Shown: piece after piece, positions 34,797 to 44,211 of the stretch
Layout of the letters: every line of letters begins with the position of its first letter
How positions within the stretch are numbered: the stretch's first letter is position 1
NCBI RefSeq assembly: GCF_013282575.1
Contig: NZ_JAAAYE010000025.1
Location: 1-64,000 of the forward strand
Direction of reading: 5' to 3'
Length of the DNA: 64,000 nt
DNA from: Paraburkholderia sp. NMBU_R16
GTDB lineage: Bacteria > Pseudomonadota > Gammaproteobacteria > Burkholderiales > Burkholderiaceae
The notes under the pieces: generated by a model
What the model saw: only the letters and a program-made list of their open reading frames with translations
What the model was told of the DNA's origin: nothing
The model's database searches: none
Made by a program: the position numbers and the translations under genes

Positions 34797-37787
34797 CTAC
34801 TGGCAAGCCTCGCACTCATCGAAGCCCGGGTCGCCCGGACGCATCATGCATACGGGACCATCGGCTTGAGGCTCTACCGCCACTGCCGCCGCATCGAGAC
34901 CGCCCGAGGTCGAACCCGTCGCGCCGCCCATGGCACCGCCGCTCGCACCGAAGCCGCCCGCCGCGCCACCGCCGCCGAGGCCACCGTCGTTCGACGGCAC
35001 CGCGTTGAGCGCGCCATGCGCGACCGTCGACTTCTCGACGTGCGTTGCTGCCATCGTTCGCAGGTAATAAGTCGTCTTGAGACCCCTCAACCACGCCAGC
35101 TTGTAGACCTCGTCGAGTTTCTTGCCCGACGCGCCGGCCATGTAAATGTTGAGCGACTGCGCCTGGTCGATCCACTTCTGCCGGCGCGCCGCCGCCTCGA
35201 CGAGCCACTTCGGATCGACCTCGAACGCCGTCGCATAGATGGCGCGCAGATCGGCCGGGACGCGATCGATGCGTGACAGCGTGCCGTCGAAGTACTTCAG
35301 ATCGGCGACCATGACCTCGTCCCAGAGGTTGCGCGCCTTCAGATCGCGCACGAGATAGTCGTTCACGACCGTGAATTCGCCCGACAGATTCGACTTCACG
35401 TAAAGATTCTGGAAAGTCGGCTCGATACAGGCCGACACGCCGATGATGTTGGAGATCGTCGCCGTCGGCGCGATCGCCACGCAGTTCGAGTTGCGCATGC
35501 CATGGGTAGCGATGCGCGAGCGCAGCGTCGCCCAATCCATCGATTCGCTCGAATCGATCTCGACATAGCCGCCGCGCGCCTCGGCCAGCAGCTTCAACGT
35601 ATCCTGCGGAAGAATGCCGCGGTCCCAGAGCGAGCCGCGGTAGCTCGAGTAGCGGCCGCGCTCCTCGGCGAGCTCCGTCGACGCGTAGTAGGCGTAGTAA
35701 CAGACGGCTTCCATCGAGCGGTCGGCAAACTCGACCGCGGCGTCGGACGCGTACGGCGTACGCAGCAGGTGCAGGCAGTCCTGGAAACCCATGATGCCGA
35801 GACCGACCGGCCGGTGCTTGAGGTTCGAATTGCGCGCCTTCGGCACCGCGTAATAATTGATGTCGATGACGTTGTCGAGCATGCGCATCGCCACACTCAC
35901 CGTCCGCTTGAGCTTGTCATGGTCGAGCAGATAGCTGCCGTCAGGCTGCCGGGTCATGTGCGCGACGAGGTTCACCGAGCCGAGGTTGCACACGGCGATC
36001 TCGGTGTCGCTCGTGTTCAACGTGATCTCGGTGCACAGGTTCGACGAATGGACGACACCGACGTGCTGCTGCGGCGAGCGCAGATTGCAAGGGTCCTTGA
36101 ACGTAATCCAGGGATGCCCGGTCTCGAACAGCATGCCGAGCATCTTGCGCCAGAGTTGCGCCGCCGGGATCCGCTTGAAGAGCTTGATCTCGCCGCGCGC
36201 GACCTTGTCTTCGTAAGCCGTATAAGCCGCCTCGAAGTCGGTGCCGAATTTGTCGTGCAGATCGGGGCAGGTGGACGGCGAAAAGAGCGTCCAGTCGCCG
36301 CCTTCCATGACCCGCTTCATGAACAGGTCGGGAATCCAGTTCGCCGTGTTCATATCATGCGTGCGGCGGCGGTCGTCGCCGGTGTTCTTGCGCAGCTCCA
36401 GGAATTCTTCGATGTCGAGGTGCCACGACTCCAGATAGGCGCACACCGCACCCTTGCGCTTGCCACCCTGGTTGACCGCCACTGCCGTATCGTTGACGAC
36501 CTTCAGGAACGGCACGACGCCCTGCGACTTGCCGTTGGTACCCTTGATATGCGAGCCGAGCGCGCGCACGCGCGTCCAGTCATTGCCGAGGCCGCCGGCG
36601 AACTTCGAGAGCAGCGCGTTTTCCTTGAGCGCCTCATAGATGCCGTCGAGGTCGTCCGCAACCGTCGTCAGATAGCACGACGAAAGCTGCGAGCGGCGCG
36701 TGCCCGAGTTGAAGAGCGTCGGCGTCGAGCTCATGAAGTCGAACGTCGAGAGTACGTCGTAGAACTCGATGGCGCGCGCTTCGCGATCGATCTCGTTCAG
36801 GGCCAGGCCCATCGCCACGCGCATAAAGAATGCCTGCGGCATTTCGATTCGCGTGCCATCGACGTGCAGGAAGTAGCGGTCGTACAGCGTTTGCAAGCCC
36901 AGGTAGCCGAACTGCAGGTCGCGGTTCGCGTCGAGCGCCGCGCCGAGGCGCTTCAGATCGAACTGCTGCAGCTTTTCGTCGAGCAGTTCGGCCTCTATGC
37001 CGCGCTTGATGAACTGCGGGAAATATTCGGCGTAGCGCTCGCTCATTTCGCGCTGCGTCACTTCCTCGCTGAGAATTTCGCGGCGGATCGTGTGCAGCAG
37101 GATGCGTGCCGTGACTTGGCTGTAGGCCGGGTCCTTTTCGATCATCGTGCGCGCCGCGAGAATCGCCGAGTCGTAGACTTGGCTCATCGGCACGCCGTCA
37201 TAGAGGTTCTTGACCGTCTCGGCCACGATCGGCTCGGCGCTCACCGCATCGCCGAGATGCTCGCAGGCCGACTCGATGAGGCCCGTCAGCGCCTTCATGT
37301 CGAGCGGGCGGCTGATGCCGTTGTCGACGACGTTGAGCCCCGACGATTGGACGGCCTCTTCGTGCTCTTGCGCGCGTTCCTGAGTCCGCTTTTCGCGATA
37401 AAGGACGTAGGCTCGGGCGACGTTGTGCTCGCCGCCGCGCATGAGGGCCAGTTCGACCTGGTCCTGGATGTCCTCGATATGGAACGTGCCGCCGTTCGGA
37501 CGGCTGCGCAGCAACGCGCGCACCACGCTCTGCGTGAGCTGCTCGACGAGTTCGCGCACGCGCGCCGATGCGGCGCCCTGCCCACCGTTGACGGCGAGGA
37601 AGGCTTTCGTCACGGCGATCGCGATTTTGGACGGCTCGAACGACACGACGCTGCCATTGCGGCGGATCACCTTGTAATCGGCGAACGTCGCCTGAGGCGC
37701 AAGCGGCTGCGGATGGCCTGCCTGTCCACCGACGGGGCGGCCCGTTGCCGCGCCCTGCTGGCTCGTCATGTTGTCGGTCGTTTGCAT
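34797..37787 (-). CDS. nrdA: Ribonucleoside-diphosphate reductase alpha subunit (class I)
   Basis: Catalytic subunit converting NDPs to dNDPs. The ATG at 37787 has AGGAGC upstream. The 996 residues comprise an N-terminal ATP-cone (about 40-140, KVIRRNGSVVSFEPSKIAIAVTKAFLA in parts), the barrel with SSCYLTTVADDLDGI, NLCTEITLNTSDTEIAVCNLGSVNL (read in parts; active-site Cys), and APTATISNIIGVSACIEP, and a Gly-rich linker before the redox-active C-terminus ECEACQ. An ATP cone means dATP-controlled activity. The promoter and two NrdR-box-like sites lie about 300 bp upstream. Confidence 0.96.
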   Translation of the reverse strand: MQTTDNMTSQQGAATGRPVGGQAGHPQPLAPQATFADYKVIRRNGSVVSFEPSKIAIAVTKAFLAVNGGQGAASARVRELVEQLTQSVVRALLRSRPNGGTFHIEDIQDQVELALMRGGEHNVARAYVLYREKRTQERAQEHEEAVQSSGLNVVDNGISRPLDMKALTGLIESACEHLGDAVSAEPIVAETVKNLYDGVPMSQVYDSAILAARTMIEKDPAYSQVTARILLHTIRREILSEEVTQREMSERYAEYFPQFIKRGIEAELLDEKLQQFDLKRLGAALDANRDLQFGYLGLQTLYDRYFLHVDGTRIEMPQAFFMRVAMGLALNEIDREARAIEFYDVLSTFDFMSSTPTLFNSGTRRSQLSSCYLTTVADDLDGIYEALKENALLSKFAGGLGNDWTRVRALGSHIKGTNGKSQGVVPFLKVVNDTAVAVNQGGKRKGAVCAYLESWHLDIEEFLELRKNTGDDRRRTHDMNTANWIPDLFMKRVMEGGDWTLFSPSTCPDLHDKFGTDFEAAYTAYEDKVARGEIKLFKRIPAAQLWRKMLGMLFETGHPWITFKDPCNLRSPQQHVGVVHSSNLCTEITLNTSDTEIAVCNLGSVNLVAHMTRQPDGSYLLDHDKLKRTVSVAMRMLDNVIDINYYAVPKARNSNLKHRPVGLGIMGFQDCLHLLRTPYASDAAVEFADRSMEAVCYYAYYASTELAEERGRYSSYRGSLWDRGILPQDTLKLLAEARGGYVEIDSSESMDWATLRSRIATHGMRNSNCVAIAPTATISNIIGVSACIEPTFQNLYVKSNLSGEFTVVNDYLVRDLKARNLWDEVMVADLKYFDGTLSRIDRVPADLRAIYATAFEVDPKWLVEAAARRQKWIDQAQSLNIYMAGASGKKLDEVYKLAWLRGLKTTYYLRTMAATHVEKSTVAHGALNAVPSNDGGLGGGGAAGGFGASGGAMGGATGSTSGGLDAAAVAVEPQADGPVCMMRPGDPGFDECEACQ

Positions 37788-38081
37788 GTGCAAAGCTCCT
37801 GATCTTCGATGTGCGGACATGCCGCGGATTGGAACAACCGCCGCGCTACCCCGAGCGCGAACGATGAGGTGCGGGAATGGAAGAGACGCAATTCGGCTGC
37901 CGAGAGCCGATACGACGTGCAATGGACGATGGCCTTCTTCATTGTTCTAGCCATGTAACGCCTCTATCCCCGAAAGGGTGGCGGGCCTCGAACCGATGTC
38001 CGGCACCCACCGCCCGCGTCTTTTGCAACGCTTCGAGCGCTGCGGCGCTTTACCCCGATCAAAAGCACCGCCAGCGCGCCG

Positions 38082-38097
38082 ACACAACATATTGTGA
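38082..38097. promoter_or_regulatory. NrdR box 1 (nrdAB operator)
   Basis: acacaacatattgtga matches the 16-bp NrdR-box consensus acaCwAtATaTwGtgt at 14 of 16 positions. It lies about +15 to +30 from the predicted transcription start and exactly 31 bp from box 2, the three-helical-turn spacing typical of NrdR operator pairs. NrdR represses ribonucleotide reductase genes when dATP is plentiful. Confidence 0.8.
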
Positions 38098-38112
38098 ATT
38101 TCAGCGTCGGCC

Positions 38113-38128
38113 ACACCAAGTATAGTAG
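38113..38128. promoter_or_regulatory. NrdR box 2 (overlaps the nrdA -10 element)
   Basis: acaccaagtatagtag matches the NrdR consensus at 11 of 16 positions, keeping the central TaT...G and flanking acaC. It covers the predicted -10 element of nrdA, so binding would block RNA polymerase. Weaker than box 1 alone, but the exact 31-bp spacing supports it. Confidence 0.65.
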
Positions 38129-38146
38129 ACCGATGGGCCAACTCAA
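38119..38146 (-). promoter_or_regulatory. nrdA sigma70-type promoter
   Basis: On the minus strand TTGAGT (38146-38141), a 16-bp spacer, then TATACT (38124-38119). The expected start is near 38112, giving an nrdA leader of about 320 nt. Both NrdR boxes fall at or just past the -10. Confidence 0.65.
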
Positions 38147-38267
38147 AAAGGTTTATTTGGCGCCCGATACTTGACTTTTGATTATTCGAGACAGGGCAAG
38201 GACTTGGGCAAAACGCAAGAGGGGCGCGGGTTTCGACACTATCGGAAGACGCTTTGTCCGCCCACGC

Positions 38268-38855
38268 TCAGCGATGCCGGTAGGGGAAATACCGATCGGC
38301 GAGACCCGTCTCGCGAGCCAGTCGGTCCCAATCGAAATACGGTCCCGGGTCCGTCTTTCGGCCTGGCGCGATGTCGGCATGACCGGCCAGCGCATCGATG
38401 GGATAGCGCGCCACGAGCGCCCTCACCAGTTCGGCGAGCGTCTCGTACTGCGGCGGCTCGAAGCAGAGATCGTCCGTGCCTTCCAGCTCGATGCCGATGG
38501 AAAAATCGTTGCAGCGCGGTCGCCCGAAAAATTCGGACGCCCCCGCATGCCATGCGCGCGCCTCGCAGGATACGAACTGCTCGAGCGCGCCATTGCGCGC
38601 GATCAGGAAATGGGAGGACACGCGCAACCCGCGCAGATGTTCGTCGAAATACGGGTGCGCAGAGCATTCGAGCCGGTTCTGAAACAGCTCGGTTATGGCG
38701 CTGCCGCCGAACTCGCCGGGCGGCAGACTGATGTTATGGATGACGATCAGCGAAGGTGCGACGCCATCGGGCCGCACCTCGCAATTAGGCGACGGCGATA
38801 TATGCGCCGTGCTGACCCAACCGTCCGTGTCGACGGCGAGACGCTCACCGCGCAT
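38268..38855 (-). CDS. ampD: 1,6-anhydro-N-acetylmuramyl-L-alanine amidase AmpD
   Basis: Cytoplasmic zinc amidase that removes peptides from anhydromuropeptides during murein recycling; its loss induces AmpC-type beta-lactamases in many species. The 195 residues show the Amidase_2 zinc ligands: His in VIHNISLPPG, His in RAWHAGASEFFG and Asp in GRKTDPGPYFDW, plus HPYFDEHL and IGIELEGTD. It lies 6 bp after the PP0621-type gene and is the last gene of that operon. Confidence 0.95.
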   Translation of the reverse strand: MRGERLAVDTDGWVSTAHISPSPNCEVRPDGVAPSLIVIHNISLPPGEFGGSAITELFQNRLECSAHPYFDEHLRGLRVSSHFLIARNGALEQFVSCEARAWHAGASEFFGRPRCNDFSIGIELEGTDDLCFEPPQYETLAELVRALVARYPIDALAGHADIAPGRKTDPGPYFDWDRLARETGLADRYFPYRHR

Positions 38856-38861
38856 CGGCGT

Positions 38862-39155
38862 TCACCGTGTCCCCGCCGCGCGCGCAGTGTAGGGACGCGC
38901 ATGTTCCGCACAGCAAAAGTACTGCTGGCCGACGAGGACCGACTCGCTCCTCGGCGCATGGACGCCGCAGGCCGCGCACCGCTCCACGGGCTCGGCGAGG
39001 GACGGTGTGTTCCGAGGCCGCGCGCGGCGAGCCGAGGACGACGCGCCGCGCCCCGCATCGGCGCGCGCATTGCCGCGCGCCTGCCCCGCCCGCTGCAGTT
39101 TGACGAGCCAGCGAGCCGCCAGCACGAAGACAATGAGAAGTAGAAGTTGTCGCAT
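38862..39155 (-). CDS. PP0621-family protein
   Basis: A 97-residue protein with one N-terminal membrane segment (RQLLLLIVFVLAARWLV), a basic Ala/Arg linker, and a small Cys-rich zinc-binding-like end (CAACGVHAP, then FCCAEHARPY). I recognise it as the PP0621 family, often found beside ampD; its role is unknown. It lies 3 bp after the ccsA-like gene and 6 bp before ampD, so it is certainly cotranscribed with both. Confidence 0.85.
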   Translation of the reverse strand: MRQLLLLIVFVLAARWLVKLQRAGQARGNARADAGRGASSSARRARPRNTPSLAEPVERCAACGVHAPRSESVLVGQQYFCCAEHARPYTARAAGTR

Positions 39156-39158
39156 CGG

Positions 39159-40082
39159 TCAGACCACCGGGCGATGCAAAAGCACCTCGAAAACGAAACG
39201 GCTGCCGACATAGGCGAGCAGCAAAGCCGCGAACGACGCCAGCACCCACCGCAGCGCAGCACGTCCGCGCCACCCCGAGACACGCCGCGCCGTCAACAGC
39301 GCACCGAACATCACCCACGAGAGCAACGCGAAGACGGTCTTGTGGTCGAGCGTGAGCGCGCGGTCGACGAGCTGCTCGCTGAACAGAATGCCCGACAGCA
39401 GCGTCAGCGTGAGCAGCACGAACCCCGCTGCGATCAGCCTGAACAGCAGCTTTTCGAGTGTCAGCAGCGCAGGCAAGGTGTCGAGCCAGCTCGCAAGCCA
39501 GCCACCGGCCGCATGCCGTTCGATGGAGCCGCGCAAGGCGTGCAGCCGCCGTTCGGCAAACAGCATCAGGACCGCGTGCAGCGCGGCGATTGCGAACAGG
39601 CCATAGGCAACGTTCGCGATGATGAAATGTAATTTGAACAGCGGCGCCGCAGCATACGGAAGCACGCGCACGCCGCCGAAAAAGAGCGGCAGCAAGGACG
39701 CACCGGCGGCCAGCGGCAGCACCAGCAGGCGCAATCCGTCGAGCGGAAAGAAAAAGCTTTCGATCCAGTAAATGCCGGCGCCGAGCCAGAACATCGCCGA
39801 CAGCGCGAATGCGAAGCCGAACACCATCGCGTCGCGCGGGAAAATCGTCGTATGCAGCAGCACCCCGTGCACCACGAGCGCCACGCAAAGCAGGCCCCGT
39901 TCCGTCGGCGTCATACCGGATGCCGCGGCGCGCAGCGAGCGGGCCTCCACGTGCGCGACGTTCGGGAACATCGCGGGAGCGCCGCCACGCCCGCCTGCCG
40001 CAACGGTGCGGTAAGCGCGCCAACCCGTTACGGCGAGGCCGCCGTACAAGAGTGCGGTGAGGGCATACAGTACAATGTCCAT
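39159..40082 (-). CDS. CcsA/YpjD-type cytochrome c assembly membrane protein
   Basis: A 307-residue membrane protein with about eight hydrophobic helices. Landmarks of the CcsA/ResC-related family are present: a His in LHFIIANVAYGLFAIAALHAVLM and SWVMFGALLTARRVSGWRGRAALRW (seen as separate stretches HFIIANVAYG, LHAVLM and GWRGRAALRW). The tryptophan-rich heme loop is weak, as in YpjD/CorE-type proteins found next to ffh. It is divergent from ffh with 74 bp between the two starts and heads the operon with PP0621 and ampD. Confidence 0.88.
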   Translation of the reverse strand: MDIVLYALTALLYGGLAVTGWRAYRTVAAGGRGGAPAMFPNVAHVEARSLRAAASGMTPTERGLLCVALVVHGVLLHTTIFPRDAMVFGFAFALSAMFWLGAGIYWIESFFFPLDGLRLLVLPLAAGASLLPLFFGGVRVLPYAAAPLFKLHFIIANVAYGLFAIAALHAVLMLFAERRLHALRGSIERHAAGGWLASWLDTLPALLTLEKLLFRLIAAGFVLLTLTLLSGILFSEQLVDRALTLDHKTVFALLSWVMFGALLTARRVSGWRGRAALRWVLASFAALLLAYVGSRFVFEVLLHRPVV

Positions 40083-40156
40083 GTTCCGCAGTTTACACTA
40101 GCGGCCGCACCGGCTCGACCGGCCCGCACCGTTCACGTTCCGTTTTCCCGCCTCCC

Positions 40157-41524
40157 ATGCTCGACACTCTCACTCAACGGATGGCGCGCGTCGTCAAGAC
40201 GCTGCGCGGAGAAGCCCGCCTCACCGAAGCCAATACGCAGGACATGCTGCGCGAGGTGCGCCTGGCGCTGCTCGAAGCCGACGTCGCACTGCCTGTCGTG
40301 CGCGATTTCGTCGCCAAGGTGAAAGAAAAGGCGCTCGGCGAAGAAGTGGTCGGCAGTCTGTCGCCGGGCCAGGCGCTCGTCGGTGTCGTGCAGCGCGAGC
40401 TGACCGCCGTCATCGGCGGCGATTACGCGGGGCAGGCCGCCGAGCTCGACCTCGCCGTCACGCCGCCCGCCGTCATTCTGATGGCCGGCCTGCAAGGCGC
40501 CGGCAAGACCACGACCGTCGGCAAGCTCGCCAAGCTGCTGCGCGAGCAGTACAAGAAGAAAGTGCTGACCGTCTCCTGCGACGTCTATCGGCCGGCCGCT
40601 ATCGCTCAGTTGAAAACGGTCACCGAGCAAGTCGGCGCCGAATTCTTTCCCTCGCAACCGGACCAAAAACCCGTCGACATCGCCGTTGCCGCGGTCGATT
40701 GGGCCAAGCGCCACTATCACGACGTCCTGATCGTCGACACAGCGGGCCGTCTCGGCATCGACGAAGCGATGATGCAGGAAATCTCCGCGCTGCACGCCGC
40801 GCTCAAGCCGGCAGAAACGCTTTTCGTCGTCGATGCGATGCTGGGCCAGGACGCCGTCAACACGGCGAAGGCGTTCAACGACGCGCTGCCGCTGACTGGT
40901 GTCGTCCTCACGAAGCTGGACGGCGACTCACGCGGCGGCGCCGCGCTTTCGGTGCGCCACATCACCGGCAAGCCGATCAAGTTCGTCGGCGTAGCCGAGA
41001 AGCTGGACGGGCTCGAGATTTTCTACCCGGAGCGGATGGCGAACCGGATCCTCGGCATGGGCGACATTCTTGCGCTCGTGGAAGAGGCGCAGCGCAACGT
41101 CGACGTAAAAGCCGCCCAGAAGTTGGCGGACAAGGTCAAAAAAGGCGGTGACTTCGACCTCAACGATTTTCGCGCCCAGCTCTCGCAGATGAAGAACATG
41201 GGCGGGCTTTCCACGCTGATGGACAAGCTGCCGGCCCAGTTCCAGCAGGCGGCTGCCGGCGCCGACATGAGCCAGGCCGAAAAACAGATGCGCCGGATGG
41301 AAGGCATCATCAACTCGATGACCCCGCGCGAGCGCGCCAAGCCCGAGCTCATCAAGGCTACGCGCAAACGCCGCATCGCCGCGGGCGCGGGCGTCCAGGT
41401 GCAGGAGGTCAACCGCATGCTGAATCAATACGAGCAGATGCGCACGATGATGAAAAAGCTCAAAGGCGGCAACCTGCAGAAGATGATGCGCGGCATGAAG
41501 GGTATGCTGCCGGGTATGCGCTGA
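40157..41524 (+). CDS. ffh: Signal recognition particle protein Ffh
   Basis: GTPase that with 4.5S RNA targets membrane proteins cotranslationally to FtsY and SecYEG. The 455 residues have the NG domain (P-loop GLQGAGKTTTVGKLA near 105-120; DTAGRLGIDEAMM; TKLDGDSRGGAALS) and the Met-rich M domain at the C-terminus (RRMEGIINSMTPRERAKPEL; MMKKLKGGNLQKMMRGMKGMLPGM in parts) that binds signal peptides and RNA. Complete and of normal length. Confidence 0.97.
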   Translation: MLDTLTQRMARVVKTLRGEARLTEANTQDMLREVRLALLEADVALPVVRDFVAKVKEKALGEEVVGSLSPGQALVGVVQRELTAVIGGDYAGQAAELDLAVTPPAVILMAGLQGAGKTTTVGKLAKLLREQYKKKVLTVSCDVYRPAAIAQLKTVTEQVGAEFFPSQPDQKPVDIAVAAVDWAKRHYHDVLIVDTAGRLGIDEAMMQEISALHAALKPAETLFVVDAMLGQDAVNTAKAFNDALPLTGVVLTKLDGDSRGGAALSVRHITGKPIKFVGVAEKLDGLEIFYPERMANRILGMGDILALVEEAQRNVDVKAAQKLADKVKKGGDFDLNDFRAQLSQMKNMGGLSTLMDKLPAQFQQAAAGADMSQAEKQMRRMEGIINSMTPRERAKPELIKATRKRRIAAGAGVQVQEVNRMLNQYEQMRTMMKKLKGGNLQKMMRGMKGMLPGMR

Positions 41525-41608
41525 AGCTAGCGCTATGGGCAAACAGGTGGCATAGGCCGCCATGCCGCACTATATATAGACGATAGACACCGCTCGTTCG
41601 ACGCCACC

Positions 41609-42160
41609 ATGAATCGCGAAGAAGCTTTCCATATCTTCAGCCACTCCGAAGAAATCGTCCCGGCCGACGAAGTGAGCGCCTCGATTGCGCGCATGGCCGA
41701 GGAGATGCGGGCCCAGATGAGCGACGATTTCCCGCTCGTGCTGTCGGTGATGGGCGGTGCAGCCGTCTTTACCGGCATGCTGCTGCCCCATCTCGACTTT
41801 CCCCTCGAGTTCGATTACATCCATCTCACGCGCTACCGCAACACCACGAAGGGCAGTGCCGAGATGCAATGGCGCGTCGCGCCGGCCGAATCGGTCAAAG
41901 ACCGCGTCGTGCTCGTGCTCGACGACATCCTCGACGAAGGCGAAACGATGGCCGCGATCCGCGACCGCATCCTCGCGATGGGCGCGAAGCGGTTCCTGAG
42001 CGCGGTGCTCTGCGAGAAGACCCTGCAAAAGAGCAAGCCGCTCTACCCTGACTTCTGTGGATTCAAAGTGCCCGATCGGTATGTGTTCGGCTGCGGCATG
42101 GATGCGCGCGGCTACTGGCGCAATCTGCCGGCCATTCGGGCGCTGACGGAAGGCGCCTGA
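41609..42160 (+). CDS. hpt: Hypoxanthine-guanine phosphoribosyltransferase
   Basis: Salvages hypoxanthine/guanine to IMP/GMP using PRPP. The 183 residues include the PRPP-binding signature VVLVLDDILDEGETMAA and VMGGAAVFTGMLLPHL near the N-terminus. It matches the HPRT-like group common in beta-proteobacteria; xanthine use is possible. AT-rich sequence (tatatata) with a likely promoter lies just upstream. A strong terminator follows, convergent with proS. Confidence 0.88.
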   Translation: MNREEAFHIFSHSEEIVPADEVSASIARMAEEMRAQMSDDFPLVLSVMGGAAVFTGMLLPHLDFPLEFDYIHLTRYRNTTKGSAEMQWRVAPAESVKDRVVLVLDDILDEGETMAAIRDRILAMGAKRFLSAVLCEKTLQKSKPLYPDFCGFKVPDRYVFGCGMDARGYWRNLPAIRALTEGA

Positions 42161-42185
42161 CACGCTCGGCGCTCCTCGCCAGCAC

Positions 42186-42217
42186 GCACGGGCCCGAGAG
42201 CGGGCCCGTGCTTTTTT
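42186..42217 (+). terminator. Intrinsic terminator after hpt
   Basis: Perfect 11-bp stem gcacgggcccg / cgggcccgtgc with a 4-nt loop (agag), followed by tttttt, directly before the convergent proS stop codon. Confidence 0.9.
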
Positions 42218-43956
42218 CAGCGAACCGCCATTGCCGAGCGCACTCGCGCGGTGGCGAAGGCCGCCGCTTCATCGGCAGGCACGAGCGTCGGCTCGGTGTC
42301 GCGCCGACCCTGATATTCGATCTTCCCGTCTTTCAAGCCACGCTCGCCGATGACGAGCCGATGCGGCACGCCGATCAATTCCCAATCGGCAAACATGACA
42401 CCGGGCCGCTCGCCGCGATCGTCGAGAATCACGTCGACACCGGCTTCGGTCAGCTGTGCGTAGAGCTTGTCCGCCGCCTCGCGCACGACCTCGCTGCGCT
42501 CATAGCCCATCGGGCACAGCACGATTTCGAACGGCGCGATCGCCTCGGGCCAGATGATGCCGCGCTCGTCGTTGTTCTGTTCGATGGCGGCGCCGAGGAT
42601 CCGCGTGATACCGATGCCGTAGCAACCCATCACCATGGATTGCGGCTTGCCGGTCTCGTCGAGAAAGCTCGCGCCCATCGCGTCGGAGTACTTCGTGCCA
42701 AGCTGGAAGACGTGACCGACCTCGATCCCGCGGCAAATCTCGAGCGTGCCTTGGCCGTCGGGCGACGGATCGCCCGGTTTGACGTTGCGGATATCGGCCA
42801 CCTCGGGTTCGGGCAGATCGCGGCCCCAGTTGACGCCCGTCGTGTGGTAGTCGATCTCGTTTGAGCCGACGACGAAATCGCTCATCCGCGCAACCGTCCG
42901 GTCCGCAATGACTTTCACAGGCTTTTTCGTGCCGATCGGGCCGAGATAGCCGGGCGGCGTACCGAACCACTGAACGATCTCCTCTTCGGTCGCGAAACGA
43001 AAATCCTTGAGCCCGGGCAGCTTGGCGGTCTTGATTTCGTTGAGATCGTGATCGCCGCGCAACATCAGCAGCCAGATCGTGGGTTCGGCGCCTTCGTTGT
43101 CCGTCGCAAGCACGATCGACTTGATCGTCCGCTCGAGCGGAATGCCAAGGAACTCCGCCACCGCCTCGCATTTCGCCTTGCCCGGCGTAGCGGTCTTCGT
43201 CATCGCCTCGCGCGGCGCGGCGCGCTCCGCGATGAGCGGCAGGGCCTCGGCGGCCTCGACATTCGCTGCGAAATCGGAATTCGGACAGTAGGCGATATCA
43301 TCTTCGCCCGTCGAAGCGATCACGTGGAACTCCTGCGACTTGTTGCCGCCGATCGCCCCGCTATCGGCCGCGACCGCGCGAAACTCGAGGCCGATGCGCG
43401 TGAAGATGCGCACATAGGCCTCGTACATCTTGCGATACGACTCGTCGAGCCCGGCTTGATCCTTGTCGAACGAATACGCGTCCTTCATCGTGAATTCGCG
43501 CCCGCGCATCACTCCAAAGCGAGGACGGATCTCATCGCGGAATTTCGTCTGGACCTGATAGAAGTTCACCGGCAATTGCCGATAGCTCTTGATCTGATTA
43601 CGCGCGATATCGGTGACGACTTCCTCGTGCGTCGGCCCCATCACGAAATCCCCGTCCTTGCGGTCCTTGAAGCGAAGCAATTCCGGTCCGTATTGCTTCC
43701 ATCGCCCCGACTCCTGCCAAAGCTCGGCGGGTTGGACAGCGGGCATCAGCAGCTCGAGCGCCCCTGCGCGGTTCATCTCCTCGCGCACGATCGCTTCCAC
43801 CTTGCGGATCGAGCGCAGCCCGATCGGCAGATAGCTGTAAATGCCGCCGGCAACTCGGCGGATCATGCCCGCGCGGACCATCAATTTATGGCTGACGACT
43901 TCCGCGTCGGCCGGAGCTTCCTTCAGGGTGCCGATAAAAAAACGGGACGCTTTCAT
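42217..43956 (-). CDS. proS: Prolyl-tRNA synthetase
   Basis: Charges tRNA-Pro with proline. The 579 residues match the bacterial-type ProRS with its inserted editing domain. Class II motifs: motif 1 region [29 protein letters not shown] (in parts), motif 2 [26 protein letters not shown], motif 3 [13 protein letters not shown]. The INS domain (about 220-400) and a C-terminal anticodon-binding domain ([21 protein letters not shown], in parts) are present. tRNA-Pro(CGG) lies elsewhere in this window. Confidence 0.97.
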   Translation of the reverse strand: MKASRFFIGTLKEAPADAEVVSHKLMVRAGMIRRVAGGIYSYLPIGLRSIRKVEAIVREEMNRAGALELLMPAVQPAELWQESGRWKQYGPELLRFKDRKDGDFVMGPTHEEVVTDIARNQIKSYRQLPVNFYQVQTKFRDEIRPRFGVMRGREFTMKDAYSFDKDQAGLDESYRKMYEAYVRIFTRIGLEFRAVAADSGAIGGNKSQEFHVIASTGEDDIAYCPNSDFAANVEAAEALPLIAERAAPREAMTKTATPGKAKCEAVAEFLGIPLERTIKSIVLATDNEGAEPTIWLLMLRGDHDLNEIKTAKLPGLKDFRFATEEEIVQWFGTPPGYLGPIGTKKPVKVIADRTVARMSDFVVGSNEIDYHTTGVNWGRDLPEPEVADIRNVKPGDPSPDGQGTLEICRGIEVGHVFQLGTKYSDAMGASFLDETGKPQSMVMGCYGIGITRILGAAIEQNNDERGIIWPEAIAPFEIVLCPMGYERSEVVREAADKLYAQLTEAGVDVILDDRGERPGVMFADWELIGVPHRLVIGERGLKDGKIEYQGRRDTEPTLVPADEAAAFATARVRSAMAVR

Positions 43957-44172
43957 TCAGTTTTCCAAAAGCGGCGGCCCAAGGCGGGCTGCCAAAAGAA
44001 GGGAACGAGCGGATTCGGGGCCGTGCAGGCCCGTCGCGCCGCACGCGAGCCACCTGCCCATACCCCAGATGACGATTCGTCCGGCACGCGGCCGGAACGG
44101 GCGGGGCGGTAAGCCTAGCCAAACGTCCGGCCCGTGCTGGTACTTGCCGATGCGGAACACTCGTTATCTGTT

Positions 44173-44178
44173 TATAAT
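44173..44178 (+). promoter_or_regulatory. -10 element upstream of rppH
   Basis: Perfect TATAAT 34 bp before the rppH ATG, in a locally AT-rich stretch. No good -35 is visible at 16-18 bp upstream, so only the -10 is called. Confidence 0.4.
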
Positions 44179-44211
44179 CAAAGCAATTTTAAAGGATTCG
44201 AAGGTGGTTGT

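Larger units (their letters stand above)
37788..38267. other. nrdA leader and promoter region
   Basis: This 480-bp gap between ampD and nrdA carries the nrdA promoter (about 38119-38146) and NrdR-like boxes (38082-38128), leaving a leader of roughly 320 nt. In the leader a minus-strand 62-codon frame (37766-37954), with GAGG 6 nt before its ATG, overlaps the nrdA start. I found no cobalamin-riboswitch box in the leader. The rest (38147-38267) is the ampD 3' flank and shows nothing recognisable. Confidence 0.55.

Noticed and set aside
35502-37802. 766-codon open frame on the plus strand opposite nrdA
   Set aside because: Antisense to a well-supported nrdA. Its translation is rich in Arg, Ala, His and Val with no domain motif, typical of frames mirrored from a high-GC gene.
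37970-38030. tRNA-like segment (ctcgaacc flanked by GC-rich arms) in the nrdA leader
   Set aside because: No acceptor stem, anticodon arm or CCA can be drawn; only a chance T-arm resemblance.
37788-38112. Cobalamin riboswitch in the nrdA leader
   Set aside because: Looked for because class I nrdAB can be B12-controlled in some bacteria, but no B12-box-like sequence was found.
37964-38146. 60-codon minus-strand frame with a hydrophobic N-terminus in the nrdA promoter region
   Set aside because: Its start lies inside the predicted -35 element, it has no ribosome site, and it runs over both NrdR boxes.
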